In this document: positions 8,553 to 17,531 of the stretch, piece by piece | Layout: each line of letters opens with the position of its first letter | Position numbering within the stretch: position 1 is the first letter of the stretch | Assembly (NCBI RefSeq): GCF_017569205.1 | Contig: NZ_CP071870.1 | Location: forward strand, 744,001 to 808,000 | Length of the DNA stretch: 64,000 bases | Source of the DNA: Propioniciclava sp. MC1595 | Lineage (GTDB): Bacteria > Actinomycetota > Actinomycetes > Propionibacteriales > Propionibacteriaceae | Direction: 5' to 3' | Made by a program: the position numbers and the translations under genes | Notes under the pieces: generated by a model | What the model was told of the DNA's origin: nothing | What the model saw: only the letters and a program-made list of their open reading frames with translations | Databases searched by the model: none

Positions 8553-9956
8553 ATGACCGACCATTTCGACATCGTCGTGATTGGGGCGGGCCCGGCTGGC
8601 GCAGCGGCCGCGCTCCGGGCGGCCGAGCTGGGTGCGAAAGTGGCCGTCATCGAGGGCGACCGCACCGGCGGAACCTGCGTGAATACGGGCTGCGTTCCGA
8701 CCCGCGTTCTCGCGAAGGCGGCGCGGATGATGCGGGAGATCCGCACCGCCAAGGCGTACGGGATTGAAGTCGAGCAGCATCCGCTTGACTGGTCGACCAC
8801 CGTCGCGCGCGTTCAGGAGCGGGTGGACCGGGTGCGCTCCGTCAAGCGTGAGGCGGAGCGGTTCAACGACGCCGGAATCGAGCTCGTGCTCGAGGGCAGG
8901 GCGAGGTTCACGGATGCTCACACCGTGGTGGTCGCGTCGGGCCGACGCCTCACCGCCGACGCCTTCATCGTCGGTGTGGGCGGTCACTCGCGCCGGCTCC
9001 CGGTGCCTGGGGCAGAGCTCGCGACCGTGCCCGACGAGGTGCTCACGCTGCAGGAGCTCCCCGGCCGGGTAGCCATCATCGGCGCCGGAAATACCGGTGC
9101 TCAACTCGCCACGATTTTCAGCTCGTTCGGCTCGCAGGTCACCCCCCTTGACGTCGCGCCGCGCATCCTGATGGCATCCGATGCCCTCATCGCCGAGCAT
9201 GTTTCACGCGCGTTCGTCGAGCAGGGCATGACTGTGCGCACCGGAATCGACACGATTGCCGGACTCGTGCGCGCCGCGGATGGCTCCATCACCCTGCTCT
9301 GGAGCGAGGACGGACGGCCGGAGTCGAGCGGCTTCGACGCCGTGATCATGGCGACGGGATGGCCGGCGGATGTCGATGACCTGGGGCTCGATGCGGCGGG
9401 GATAGAGGTGGTGAAGTCAGCAATACCGGTCGACGGGTACTTCCGCAGCGTGGTGCCGCACATCTTCGCGGTCGGTGATGCGAACGGGCGCGACATGCTC
9501 GTGCAGGCCGCGCAGTTTGAGGGTGAGGTCGCCGCGGAGAACGCCGTGCTCGACACCAACCGCCGCACCCCGCGTCACCTGTTGCCGGCTGGCGGATTCA
9601 CCGATCCCGACTATGCCGGCGTCGGCTTCACCGAAGAGCAGGCGCGCGAGCGCGACGCCGAGTGCGTCGTGTGGGTCTTCCCCTATACGGCACTCGATCG
9701 GGCGGTGATCGACGACCGTGAGCGCGGGTTCCTGAAGCTCATTTCCGATAGGAGGCGCGAACTCATCCTCGGCGCGCACGCCGTGGGCGAGAACGCGGTG
9801 GAGGTCATCCAGTCGGTGACAACGGCGATGGCGGCAGGAATCGACGTGGCGACTCTCGCCGGGGTGAAGTTCGCCTACCCCACCTACAGTGCGGTGATCG
9901 GAATGGCGGCCCGTAGTCTGCTCGCTGACAAAACGAAGTCCGAACCCTTCGAGTGA
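8553..9956 (+). CDS. FAD-dependent pyridine nucleotide-disulphide oxidoreductase
   Basis: A 467-residue flavoprotein of the dihydrolipoyl dehydrogenase/mercuric reductase superfamily. The FAD site is VIGAGPAGAAAALRAAELG near the N-terminus, the redox disulphide is GGTCVNTGCVPTR (~residues 40-52), the NAD(P) site is VAIIGAGNTGAQLATIF (~170), and the second FAD motif is HIFAVGDANG (~307). The C-terminal interface domain is present but lacks the usual HP-T-E His-Glu pair in recognisable form (KFAYPTYS instead). Electron acceptor and partner are therefore unclear; disulphide reductase activity is not assured. A GGGAGG ribosome site lies 5-6 bases before ATG 8553. It has no operon partners. Confidence 0.85.
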   Translation: MTDHFDIVVIGAGPAGAAAALRAAELGAKVAVIEGDRTGGTCVNTGCVPTRVLAKAARMMREIRTAKAYGIEVEQHPLDWSTTVARVQERVDRVRSVKREAERFNDAGIELVLEGRARFTDAHTVVVASGRRLTADAFIVGVGGHSRRLPVPGAELATVPDEVLTLQELPGRVAIIGAGNTGAQLATIFSSFGSQVTPLDVAPRILMASDALIAEHVSRAFVEQGMTVRTGIDTIAGLVRAADGSITLLWSEDGRPESSGFDAVIMATGWPADVDDLGLDAAGIEVVKSAIPVDGYFRSVVPHIFAVGDANGRDMLVQAAQFEGEVAAENAVLDTNRRTPRHLLPAGGFTDPDYAGVGFTEEQARERDAECVVWVFPYTALDRAVIDDRERGFLKLISDRRRELILGAHAVGENAVEVIQSVTTAMAAGIDVATLAGVKFAYPTYSAVIGMAARSLLADKTKSEPFE

Positions 9957-10049
9957 ACCCTGCATCCATTCGCCGGCGCGGAACCTGTCATGGTGGATGA
10001 GGCCCTCTCGGACTTGGTCGGGTTCGCGCACCGTCGATCACCCCGACGA

Positions 10050-10354
10050 CGTCGGTGACCTTGGCCACCAGCTCGGGGTCGGTGGAGAACTTGAACGTCT
10101 CCTGCCGCCAGGCTGCACCCGGTACTCGCGCCAGCGGTGGCTACCGTCTTGTTCACGATCCCCAGATGCTGACCCATCAGACGGCTCGACCAGTGCGTCA
10201 CCCCGTACTTCTTCGGCGGCGGCTTCAACGTTGCGGCCACGATCTTGAGGTGGTCGATCCGGCGGGGCCGGCCGCTACGCGCCAGATCATCCAGACCCGT
10301 CATGCCCAGCTCGGAGTAGCGGGTGCGCCACTGCAACACGGTCACCTTCGACAC
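10050..10354 (-). pseudogene. IS630-family transposase fragment
   Basis: Minus-strand frame beginning SKVTVLQWRTRYSELGMTG and DDLARSGRPRRIDHLKIVA, then KKYGVTHWSSRLMGQHLGI. This is the helix-turn-helix N-terminal part of IS630-type transposases. A frameshift follows; homology resumes in another frame (the equivalent of STDPELVAKVTDVVG) and ends before the DDE domain. It directly abuts an IS21 fragment. Confidence 0.8.
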
Positions 10355-10361
10355 CCCGACC

Positions 10362-10773
10362 CGGCCTTGTGACCGATCCGCGACGCCCCCCCGCTGATCA
10401 GGACGTGCTGCTGATAGTTCTTGCAGAACCGGTCATAGCCCATCGCCGTCGACCCCTCGACGCGGCACTTGTCGACGTACTCGCCATGGAGGAGCTTCAA
10501 CGTCACCCCAACCCGGGCGAGCTCGCGATGAACCGACGGCCAGTCCGGCTGCGCATGGACGCTCTCATGCTCCCCTCGGCCCGGGAACAACCGCTGATAC
10601 ACCTGCGCCTCGTCCAGGTCGGCGACATCGTCCCAGCCGACACCCTCCCGGTCGGCGGCCTCGATGACCGCGGTCACGCTATGGCGGGACATGCCCTGCG
10701 CGGCGATCTGCCTGCCCGAGAACCCCTCCTCGCGCAGCCGAAGCACCAGCTTCGCTTTGATCTTGCGTACCAT
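10362..10773 (-). pseudogene. istA: IstA N-terminal fragment (IS21 transposase)
   Basis: From ATG 10773 it reads MVRKIKAKLVLRLREEGFSG, GRQIAAQGMSRHSVTAVIEA, DEAQVYQRLFPGRGEHE and YDRFCKNYQQHVLISGGAS, about 135 residues corresponding to the DNA-binding part of IstA. It stops after IGHKAG, where full-length proteins continue into the DDE catalytic core. It is joined there to the IS630 fragment. Confidence 0.8.
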
Positions 10774-10930
10774 CCCAATCACTCCTTCTGCCGCGTGATA
10801 GGCCACACGGCAGGAGGAGCCTACGAACCCCCACACCCGGCGCTCACGACACGATCCGGTGGCGCTCAACCCCAGGAACCCGCACGGCGACGGATGGCGC
10901 TCAACCGCCATACCGCTAGCGCTCAGAAGC
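10362..10930 (-). mobile_element. IS21-family left-end fragment
   Basis: The region holds the IS21 terminal zone and the first part of istA. Between the gene start (10773) and about 10930 the motif GGCGCTCAACC appears twice, with a third related TAGCGCTCAGAA. IS21 ends carry such repeated transposase-binding sites. The istB gene and the other end are missing, so the element cannot move by itself. Confidence 0.7.
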
Positions 10931-10964
10931 CCGAATACTCAGTGATCAGCGGGTGCCGGCCGCC

Positions 10965-11096
10965 TATGCTGAAGGGCAGCCTTGGACGCGAGATCCGCGC
11001 GGACCTCGGGTGCAGTGCTATTCCCCACGTATTCCCCACGGCAAGGTGACGAAGTGGCAATCAATCCGCATAAGACCTTGTCAGGAGGCCATTATC
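10965..11096 (+). repeat. Dispersed structured element, copy B, left part
   Basis: Contains the leader shared with copy C (TATGCTGA-GGGCAGCC and GGACGCGAGATCCGCGCGG), TTCCCCAC boxes at 11021-11028 and 11032-11039 (11 bp apart), then AAGGTGACGAAGTGGCAATC up to CCATTATC, where an ISL3-family element is inserted. The remaining part resumes at 14708. Confidence 0.85.
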
Positions 11097-11177
11097 GGCT
11101 CTTCACGATTGAGGGTGTAGTTGGGGTGGGGGTTCGGCGGCGCGTCGGGGCGGGGGGTAGGTCGAGGTCCTCCGAGG

Positions 11178-11726
11178 ATGGAGGTTCCTACACCGATCCA
11201 CCTGGAAGACCTCGACGTGTCCCAAGCTACCTTTGTTCGTCCTGACCTGACCACGTTCGCCGGCTTGGACGGGCTCGGCTTGGAGGTCGTCGGCCAGCGT
11301 GTCGAGCCCGACCGGGCGGTGCTGGCGTGCCGGGTCATCGAGCCCGACGACTGGTGCCACCGGTGTGGCTGTGAGGGCACGCCCCGCGACACGGTGACCC
11401 GCCGGTTGGCGCACGAACCGTTCGGCTGGCGACCAACCACGCTGGTGGTCACGCTGCGCCGTTACCGCTGCTCGGGGTGTGGCCACGTGTGGCGCCAGGA
11501 CATGAGCAAGGCGGCCGAGCCCCGGGCGAAGTTGTCGCGTCGGGCGCTGCGGTGGGCGCTGACCGGGATCGTGGTGCAGCACCTGACGGTCGCCCGGATC
11601 GCCGAGGGGCTCGCGGTGTCATGGGACACCGCCAACAACGCGGTCCTGGCCGAGGGCCAACGCGTCCTGATCGCCGACCCGACACGCTTCGACAAGGTGA
11701 CGGTGATCGGCGTGGATGAGCACGTG
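11178..11726 (+). CDS. ISL3 transposase, exon 1
   Basis: The N-terminal 183 codons hold a zinc-finger domain (CHRCGCEGTPRDT, YRCSGCGHVWRQD), a helix-turn-helix (LTVARIAEGLAVSWDTANNA) and the start of the DDE core (KVTVIGVDEHV). The frame is interrupted by the intron directly after the GTG codon of DEHV, inside the motif with the first catalytic Asp. ATG 11178 is the likely start. Full transposase can only be made if the intron splices. Confidence 0.85.
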
Positions 11727-13903
11727 GTGCGCCACGAGGCGCTGTTGTTTCGGATGGAGGTGAGAGACCTGCATCGCCCCGCTGTCGTAGCAGTGGGGTG
11801 AAGCTGGCGGCAGCCTGACTTCGGGGAACGCCGGGGTTGGGTGGGAGCAGCCGCGACAAAGTCAGGACGGTCCAGCACTACCGGATGGGCCGGGTCTGGT
11901 GAGCAAGACGGGAAGGTGTACGAGAGGAACCGGTGTCGTAAAGCCTCTTGATCGTCGACCAGCTCGAACCCGGTGGATGCGGGCTGGAGTGCGGTGCGTA
12001 ACCGCCGTGGGGGTCGTCAGCCAGACGGCCGTCGGGGTGGGGAACTGTCGGAACGGTGAATGTGTCGGGTCCGGCAGGTTGTGGTGAAGGTCTACGGCGT
12101 AGCCACGACGATGCCGCAGGGGCAAAGCCGGGCGCCTCGCCCGTCAACCGAACAGCAGTGAACGTGGGAACCCTCCGCACTCCGTTCCCCACCACCTTGG
12201 TGGGGATAGGCGCGTTGCCGGCCGAAGGGTGTGGGTGGGGGCGGAGCCGTCGTAGTACTCCGAGGTCGGGAAAGCCGACCGCATGGGAAAGGGCGGCAGC
12301 GAGAGGAAGCAGGAAGGAACTGTGATGTCCGAAGACGCACCGGTGAATACCGGTGCCACTGGGTGGCCGAGCGATGCTCGCGCCTTTCTGGCGGTACGGA
12401 GGATGCAGACCAAACTGCATGGTTGGGCGGCCGCGGATCGCGGCCGCCGGTTTGATGATCTGTACAACCTGGTCTGTGACCCGGCGTTTCTGACGATGGC
12501 GTGGGAACGCGTCGCTGGGAACAAGGGGGCACGGACACCGGGGGTGGACCGGGCCACGGTGGCCCACGTTACCTCCGGGATGGGGGTCGAGGCGTTCCTG
12601 CGGCAGGTACGGGACGAGTTGAAGTCCCGGACCTTCCAGCCGGTGCCGGTGCGGCAGGTGATGATCCCGAAGGCCAGCGGCAAGCTGCGCAAGTTGGGCA
12701 TCCCCACCGTCACCGACCGGGTGGTGCAGGCCGCCTTGAAGCTGGTACTGGAACCTATTTTCGAGGCGGACTTCCAACCGTGCTCGTACGGGTTCCGCCC
12801 GAACCGGCGCGCTGCTGACGCGATCGCCGAGATCCACCACTTCACCAGCAAACGGTATGAGTGGGTGTTGGAGGCCGACATTGAGGCGTGTTTCGACATG
12901 ATCGACCACACCGCGTTGATGGACCGCCTGCGAGCGAGGGTTTCGGACAAGCGTGTGCTGGCGTTGGTGAAGGCGTTCCTGAAGGCGGGGGTGCTCACCA
13001 CGGTGGGTACCACCGAGGGAACGGTGACCGGCACCCCGCAGGGCGGAATCTTGTCCCCGTTGCTGGCCAACATCGCTTTGTCCGTGTTGGACGACGAGTT
13101 CGCACGTCGCTGGACCCAGGAGATGGGAACGGCGAACCAGCGGAACCGGCGCCGCTATCACGGCGAGGCGACCTACCGGCTCATCCGGTACGCCGACGAC
13201 TTCGTGATCGTGGTCAAAGGCGAACGATCTGATGCCGATCAGTTGCGCGAGGAGGTGGCAGTCGTGTTGGTCCCGATGGGGCTGCGACTGTCGCCGGACA
13301 AGACCCGAGTGGTCCACATCGACGACGGGTTCGACTTCCTCGGCTTCCACATCCGACGGATGCGGAAACGCGGGAGCCACAAGTCGTTTGTGTACACCAA
13401 GCCGTCGACGAAGGCGATCGCCTCGATCAAGGCACGGGTGAAGGCCATGACGTACAGAGCAACCCTGCACCGCGACCCGGGCTACCTGATGGCCTACCTG
13501 GGTCGAGTGTTGCGTGGGTGGGCGAACTACTTCCGGCACGCGGTGGCCAAACGAGCCTTCAACGCGGTCGATTCCTACACGTGGGAACGGATCACGTCGT
13601 GGCTACGGAAGAAGCACCGTCGTATCGGATGGCCAGAGCTCCGGCGCAGGTACTGTCTGCCGGGCAGTTGGCGGCTCGCCCACGACGGGGTCAGGTTCAA
13701 GGGCGCAGCCAGCGTCCCCATCGTCCGGTACCGCTACCGCGGCTACCAGATCCCGACCCCGTGGACCCCATCGACCGTCGCAAGCTGACCAACCCCCTCA
13801 CGTGGAGAGCCCGGTGCGGTGAAAGTCGCACGCCGGGTTCGGCGGGCGGGCTGTGGAAACCCACCACGGGTAACCGTGGCAGGGCGCCACAGCCCGACCC
13901 AAC
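11727..13903 (+). mobile_element. Group II intron
   Basis: The 5' boundary is GTGCG, the group II consensus. The 3' end is ...GACCCAAC before TGGCGGCAC of the next exon. Domain V is recognisable as the 34-nt hairpin 13807-13840, starting GAGCCCGG with tetraloop GAAA and ending CCGGGTTC. A domain VI stem (GGGCTGTGG...CCACAGCCC) follows to 13903. It encodes a reverse transcriptase/maturase upstream of domain V, as usual. The insertion site is a coding sequence rather than a terminator hairpin. Confidence 0.9.
12325..13788 (+). CDS. ltrA: Group II intron reverse transcriptase/maturase
   Basis: A 487-residue intron-encoded protein. The RT blocks are in order: RKLGIPTVTDRVVQAALKLV, PCSYGFRPNRRAADAI, VLEADIEACFDMIDH, GTPQGGILSPLLANIALSV, the catalytic YADDFVIVVKGE (~residue 290) and FDFLGFHIRRMRKRG. 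A maturase/thumb region (LGRVLRGWANYFRHAVAKRA) follows, then a short basic C-terminus. No HNH endonuclease domain is visible, so retrohoming would depend on nicked or replicating DNA. The start is ATG 12325 with AGGAAGGA 8 bases upstream. The protein should bind and help splice its own intron. Confidence 0.95.
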   Translation: MSEDAPVNTGATGWPSDARAFLAVRRMQTKLHGWAAADRGRRFDDLYNLVCDPAFLTMAWERVAGNKGARTPGVDRATVAHVTSGMGVEAFLRQVRDELKSRTFQPVPVRQVMIPKASGKLRKLGIPTVTDRVVQAALKLVLEPIFEADFQPCSYGFRPNRRAADAIAEIHHFTSKRYEWVLEADIEACFDMIDHTALMDRLRARVSDKRVLALVKAFLKAGVLTTVGTTEGTVTGTPQGGILSPLLANIALSVLDDEFARRWTQEMGTANQRNRRRYHGEATYRLIRYADDFVIVVKGERSDADQLREEVAVVLVPMGLRLSPDKTRVVHIDDGFDFLGFHIRRMRKRGSHKSFVYTKPSTKAIASIKARVKAMTYRATLHRDPGYLMAYLGRVLRGWANYFRHAVAKRAFNAVDSYTWERITSWLRKKHRRIGWPELRRRYCLPGSWRLAHDGVRFKGAASVPIVRYRYRGYQIPTPWTPSTVAS

Positions 13904-14701
13904 TGGCGGCACACCCGTAAGGGCGACAAGTACGTGACCGTGATCATCGACCTCACTCCGATCAGGGACGATACCGGCCCGGCACGCTTGCTCGACATGG
14001 TCGAGGGCCGCTCGAAACACGCCTTCAAGACGTGGCTGGCCGCCCGCCCGAAGGAGTGGCGTGACCAAGTGGAGGTCGTCGCGATGGACGGCTTCACCGG
14101 GTTCAAGACCGCCACCACCGAAGAACTCCCCGACGCCACCCCCGTGATGGACCCGTTCCACGTCGTCCGGCTCGCCGGGGATGCCCTGGACCGTTGCCGG
14201 CGCCGGATCCAGCAGCAAGTCCACGGCCACCGGGGTCGGGCCGGCGACCCCCTCTACGGCGCCCGCAGGACCCTCCACACGGGCGCCGATCTGCTCACCC
14301 CCAAACAGCAGGCCCGCCTGGACGCCCTGTTCGGCGACGACGACCACGTCGAGGTCGAAGCGACCTGGTGCATCTACCAAGACATGATCGCCGCCTACCG
14401 CGCCCCCGATCCAGCCACGCGACGAAGCCTGATGGAACAACTCATCGCGAAGGTCACCAGCGGTGTCCCCGGCGCGTTGGTCGAGGTGATCACCCTCGGT
14501 CGCACCCTGAAGAAGCGAGCCGCGGACGTGCTGGCCTACTTCGACCGGCCCGGCACGTCGAATGGGCCCACCGAGGCGATCAATGGCCGGCTCGAACATC
14601 TCCGCGGCTCCGCGCTCGGCTTCCGGAACCTCACCAACTACATCGCCCGCAGCCTGCTGGAGACAGGCGGATTCAGACCCCGCCTACACCGTGGATCGTG
14701 A
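13904..14701 (+). CDS. ISL3 transposase, exon 2
   Basis: It continues exon 1 in frame after intron removal: DEHV-WRHTRKGDKYVTV. It carries the rest of the DDE catalytic region (VVAMDGFTGFKTATTEELPD and VMDPFHVVRLAGDALD with the second Asp, GTSNGPTEAINGRLEHLRGS with the Glu) and a C-terminal tail ending LETGGFRPRLHRGS. There is no start of its own: in unspliced RNA this half would not be translated into transposase. Confidence 0.85.
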   Translation, partial: WRHTRKGDKYVTVIIDLTPIRDDTGPARLLDMVEGRSKHAFKTWLAARPKEWRDQVEVVAMDGFTGFKTATTEELPDATPVMDPFHVVRLAGDALDRCRRRIQQQVHGHRGRAGDPLYGARRTLHTGADLLTPKQQARLDALFGDDDHVEVEATWCIYQDMIAAYRAPDPATRRSLMEQLIAKVTSGVPGALVEVITLGRTLKKRAADVLAYFDRPGTSNGPTEAINGRLEHLRGSALGFRNLTNYIARSLLETGGFRPRLHRGS

Positions 14702-14707
14702 AGAGCC

Positions 14708-14826
14708 CCATTATCGGTTGAAAGAAGAGAGCTTCAACTCCTCTCTCGCGCACAAAAGTGTTTTTGAGTAGTGCAAATACAGGGAATCGGCGAGAGGTGA
14801 AACCTCTCGCCGATTCTCTGTTCCTA
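14708..14826 (+). repeat. Dispersed structured element, copy B, right part
   Basis: Starts with the second CCATTATC of the ISL3 duplication and continues the element. AGAGAG and CTCTCT flank CTTCAACTC; the conserved CTCTCTCGCGCACAAAA follows, then the 19-bp stem ACAGGGAATCGGCGAGAGG (14779-14797) with CCTCTCGCCGATTCTCTGT (14803-14821). All pairs form except one G-T wobble. The loop is TGAAA. Confidence 0.85.
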
Positions 14827-14929
14827 GGGCTGGATCGCTGGTGGCAACGGGTGATGCTGGGTGGTCTGCTTCGATCGGCGGCGACCCCGAGTCCCCTGTG
14901 TTCCGACGTCTCGCGTATGCCACCGCATG

Positions 14930-16309
14930 TCACGGCGGCTTCGTGGTCGGAAACCCTTCATCCAAGCGCGGTTCGTTGACCGCCCAGATGCCCATCGCGC
15001 CAAGGCAGGCGTCTCCCGCAGGCTCAGCTGTCTGGGCGGGCGGGGACGGCTCGGATGGGCGCGCGGCCAGGGTGTCGAACTTGGTGCTGGCCAGGCGTCG
15101 CTCGGTGACGGTGACAAGGTCGAGCACGTCACGGGTCTGGTAGTAGCGGACCCCGCGCCGCTCGTGGGGGTGGAGGATTTCCGCTGCGACCAACTCGGCG
15201 AGGGCACGGTCGGCGGCGACGTGGGACACGCCGTGGATGCGTTGCACGGTGGCGCTGGTGATGACGGGCGTGGCGGGCAGGTCGCGCACGATGTGTGCGG
15301 TGGCCGAGTCGCTACGGACGCCGCGGACCTTGCCCTGGTCGGATCTAGCGCGGTTGAGCCTGTCTTCCCAGTCGGTACGAAGGTCGGCCAGGTCTGCGGC
15401 GAGGCGTCCGGCTTGCTCGGTGGCGGTGAGGACGGCGGAGGCGAACACGCGGAGCCAGGCGGCTTGGGCGGTGTGGAGCCCGTCCGAGCCGACCGGGTCA
15501 GGGTGCCGGTAGGCAGTGAGCCCTTCAACGTACTCGTTGCGGAGAGTCGACAGGATCAGGCTGACCGGCAGTACCGCCTCGGTGGTGAGCCCGCGTCGGG
15601 TGAGCACGGTGTGGATGAGGGCGCGGCCGACGCGTCCGTTGCCGTCAGTGAACGGATGGATCGTTTCGAACTGGGCGTGCGCGAAGCCGGCCTGGACAAT
15701 GGGCGAGTGCCCACCTCCGTTGAGGTAGCCGACGAGGTCATCGAGCAGCGCCGGAACGTGTTCCGGGGCGGGGGGGACGAAGTCGGCGTCCAGGGGGTGG
15801 TGGTCGGAGCCGCCGATCCAGTTCTGCACGGTGCGGACGCCGCGGTGCTGCGGCTCGTCGGGCAACAACGCGGAGTGCAGTTCAAGCAGGTGCTCGACCG
15901 TCACCTGTGGTGCTGCAACAAGGACGGTCCGGGCTTCGTGCAGGACCGTCATGTTGTTGGCGACCAGCTGGGCTTGGGCGGACACGTCGGGGACGGCCTC
16001 CTGGGCGCCGAGTTCGGCCAGGGCCACCTGCTGGACCGACGGTGCGATGCCCTCGATCCGTGATGAGGCGATGGCTTCGGAACGCAGCAGGAAGCGGGCA
16101 ATGCCGGCCAGGTCGCGGGCATCTCCGGACAGGCCCCGGACCGCCTGCTCGGCTCGGCCCACCAACTGGTCGACATCGGGCGGCAGCAGCAGCGGGCTCC
16201 CCAGCAGCGTGTCCGGAACGTAGCGACGATACGTGCCCGAGCGTCGATCTCGCCGGGGGAGACCTGATTCGATCGAGGACGCCCACTCGTCTTGTTCCCA
16301 TGTCGCCAT
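14930..16309 (-). CDS. Fic-domain protein (putative AMPylase)
   Basis: A 459-residue Fic protein. The N-terminal domain contains the inhibitory helix motif SSRIEGI (S-x-x-x-E-G) near residue 82. The core has the full active-site motif HPFTDGNGRVGRAL near 216, so both catalysis (His) and ATP-anion binding are intact. A C-terminal winged-helix-like segment (TSATVQRIHGVSHVAADRALAEL) follows. Fic enzymes usually transfer AMP to target proteins; class II proteins with an N-terminal inhibitory helix are self-restrained. It stands alone between repeat copies B and D. The last ~35 residues (after FDTLAAR) look unlike the family and may be read-through into unrelated DNA. Confidence 0.9.
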   Translation of the reverse strand: MATWEQDEWASSIESGLPRRDRRSGTYRRYVPDTLLGSPLLLPPDVDQLVGRAEQAVRGLSGDARDLAGIARFLLRSEAIASSRIEGIAPSVQQVALAELGAQEAVPDVSAQAQLVANNMTVLHEARTVLVAAPQVTVEHLLELHSALLPDEPQHRGVRTVQNWIGGSDHHPLDADFVPPAPEHVPALLDDLVGYLNGGGHSPIVQAGFAHAQFETIHPFTDGNGRVGRALIHTVLTRRGLTTEAVLPVSLILSTLRNEYVEGLTAYRHPDPVGSDGLHTAQAAWLRVFASAVLTATEQAGRLAADLADLRTDWEDRLNRARSDQGKVRGVRSDSATAHIVRDLPATPVITSATVQRIHGVSHVAADRALAELVAAEILHPHERRGVRYYQTRDVLDLVTVTERRLASTKFDTLAARPSEPSPPAQTAEPAGDACLGAMGIWAVNEPRLDEGFPTTKPP

Positions 16310-16484
16310 GTGCCTGCTTTCGTTTCGCGCGTCCCGGGTTCTCGTAATGATAGAGGTCTAAGGTTGCATGCTGGGAGTTGTGGCTAACAGATCGACGAAC
16401 TGGATCGTCGCCAGCCCGGAAGTCGGCCCGGTGAGGAAGGGAGGGCGCTCGGCCAGTACGCCTGAGCTACGCTCAAGTCGGTTC

Positions 16485-16566
16485 CACGCGCCTCGGCGGT
16501 GCAGTCCACGAAATCCCCACGCGTTCCCCACCACAAGGTGACGAAGTGGCTTCAAGCTCCATAAGA
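16485..16566 (+). repeat. Dispersed structured element, copy D, 5' part only
   Basis: It has the paired boxes ATCCCCAC (16513-16520) and TTCCCCAC (16524-16531), again 11 bp apart, and then AAGGTGACGAAGTGGC...CATAAGA as in the other copies. It is cut at 16566 by an ISL3-type end (GGCTCTTCACAATCGAGGG). The hairpin half is missing. Confidence 0.8.
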
Positions 16567-16718
16567 GGCTCTTCACAATCGAGGGTGTAGCCGCGGCCTG
16601 AATCCGCCGGTCTCGAGCAGCGATCGTGCGATGTAGTGGGTGAGGTTCCGGAAGCCAAGGGCGCTGCCGCGGAGGTGTTCCAGCCGGCCATTCAGCCTTC
16701 GGTAGGCCCATTCGAGGT
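16567..16718 (-). pseudogene. ISL3-family right-end remnant
   Basis: About 150 bases starting with the terminal repeat GGCTCTTCACAATCGAGGG. Read on the minus strand they encode a frame-shifted version of the ISL3 transposase tail (GTSNGPTEG, then NTSAAAPLASGTSPTTS). The sequence resembles but is not identical to the complete ISL3 element nearby. It was inserted at an equivalent point in repeat copy D. Confidence 0.75.
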
Positions 16719-16735
16719 GCCCCGACTTGGCTCAT

Positions 16736-17135
16736 TTAGTGTCGCCTGCGCGCTTGGTGGATCGCGTCCAGCCAGGCTTGGGCGTCGTCGGGTAGGGGGT
16801 TCTCGGCGGTGACGATGGTGTCGCCGGCTTGGATGTCGATTGTGCGGTGGCGACGCAGCGTCTTGACGAGGGCCTTGATGCTGGCGCCGGTGGTGCTCTC
16901 GAGCCATCGGGCGACGGCGAGGGCGGCGAACACGATGGTGAGGTGGGCTTCGATCGAGTCCTTCAGGTGGTGGTAGACCGGCCGGGCCTTCAGGTCCGAC
17001 TTGGACATCCGGAAGGACTTCTCGACCTGCCACAGCTGGTGGTAGGCCCCGATCACGTACTCCGGGGTCGGGGTGGCCAGGTTGGTGATGTAGCCGTTCC
17101 AGCCTGCCAGGGTGCGGGCCTTGGCCTCCAGTTCG
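16736..17135 (-). pseudogene. IS1634-family transposase C-terminal fragment
   Basis: The minus strand encodes EAKARTLAGWNGYITNLATP, IGAYHQLWQVEKSFRMSKSD, VYHHLKDSIEAHLTIVFAAL and ASIKALVKTLRRHRTIDIQ, the C-terminal third of IS1634-type transposases, including the E of the DDE triad in VEKSFRMSK. The N-terminal two-thirds are missing. The fragment is fused on its upstream side to an IS3 orfB fragment. Confidence 0.8.
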
Positions 17136-17531
17136 GGTCGCGGTGAAGTCGCGTTGCACCAGGTCGGGCGGCCGCGGCGCGGAGGAGTCCGACGTGGTGG
17201 TGACGAACTTCCTGCCCCTGACAACGCCCTGCATGCCGCGGGCCCGCGTCAGGCGGGGCACCTGACACCGCGGTGCCTCGACGCCGTCCCGCTTGAGCAA
17301 GTGCCACATCTTGCGGTAGCCGCGACCCCCGCGACCCTTGGTCTTGTCGGCCTGCAGTGCCTCGATCCGTTCCCACACATAGGCGTCCGACAAGGCCCGC
17401 TTCGATGGTGTGCGGGCCTTGAAGGCGTAGTAGCCCGACGGGGCGACCTGCACACCGTGCCCGCTGAGCACACGGCAGATCGGCTCGACCCCGAACCGGA
17501 CCCGGTAGTCGTCGATGAACCCGACTACCAC
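17136..17531 (-). pseudogene. IS3-family OrfB N-terminal fragment
   Basis: Reads MVVGFIDDYRVRFGVEPICR, APSGYYAFKARTPSKRALSD and GRGYRKMWHLLKRDGVEAPR up to DLVQRDFTA. This is the helix-turn-helix part of IS3-family OrfB, cut just before the DDE core. It overlaps the 3' end of orfA (17525-17866), the normal arrangement for programmed frameshifting. The downstream part was replaced by IS1634 sequence. Confidence 0.85.

Larger units (their letters stand above)
11097..14707 (+). mobile_element. ISL3-family element carrying a group II intron
   Basis: The left end GGCTCTTCACGATTGAGGG and the right end ...ATCGTGAAGAGCC form inverted repeats, flanked on both sides by the 8-bp direct repeat CCATTATC (11089-11096 and 14708-14715). 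ISL3 elements make 8-bp duplications, so this is an intact insertion into repeat copy B. The transposase gene is in two exons separated by a 2177-base intron. Removing the intron restores a continuous frame of ~449 codons, within the family's usual size. Confidence 0.93.

Noticed and set aside
11097-14707. Two separate small transposase genes
   Set aside because: The halves join in frame when a sequence with GTGCG start, domain V and a maturase gene is removed, so it is one gene split by an intron.
14861-16063. 400-codon plus-strand frame opposite the Fic gene
   Set aside because: The Fic motif HPFTDGNGRVGRAL and family-wide similarity are on the minus strand; the plus frame is a shadow.
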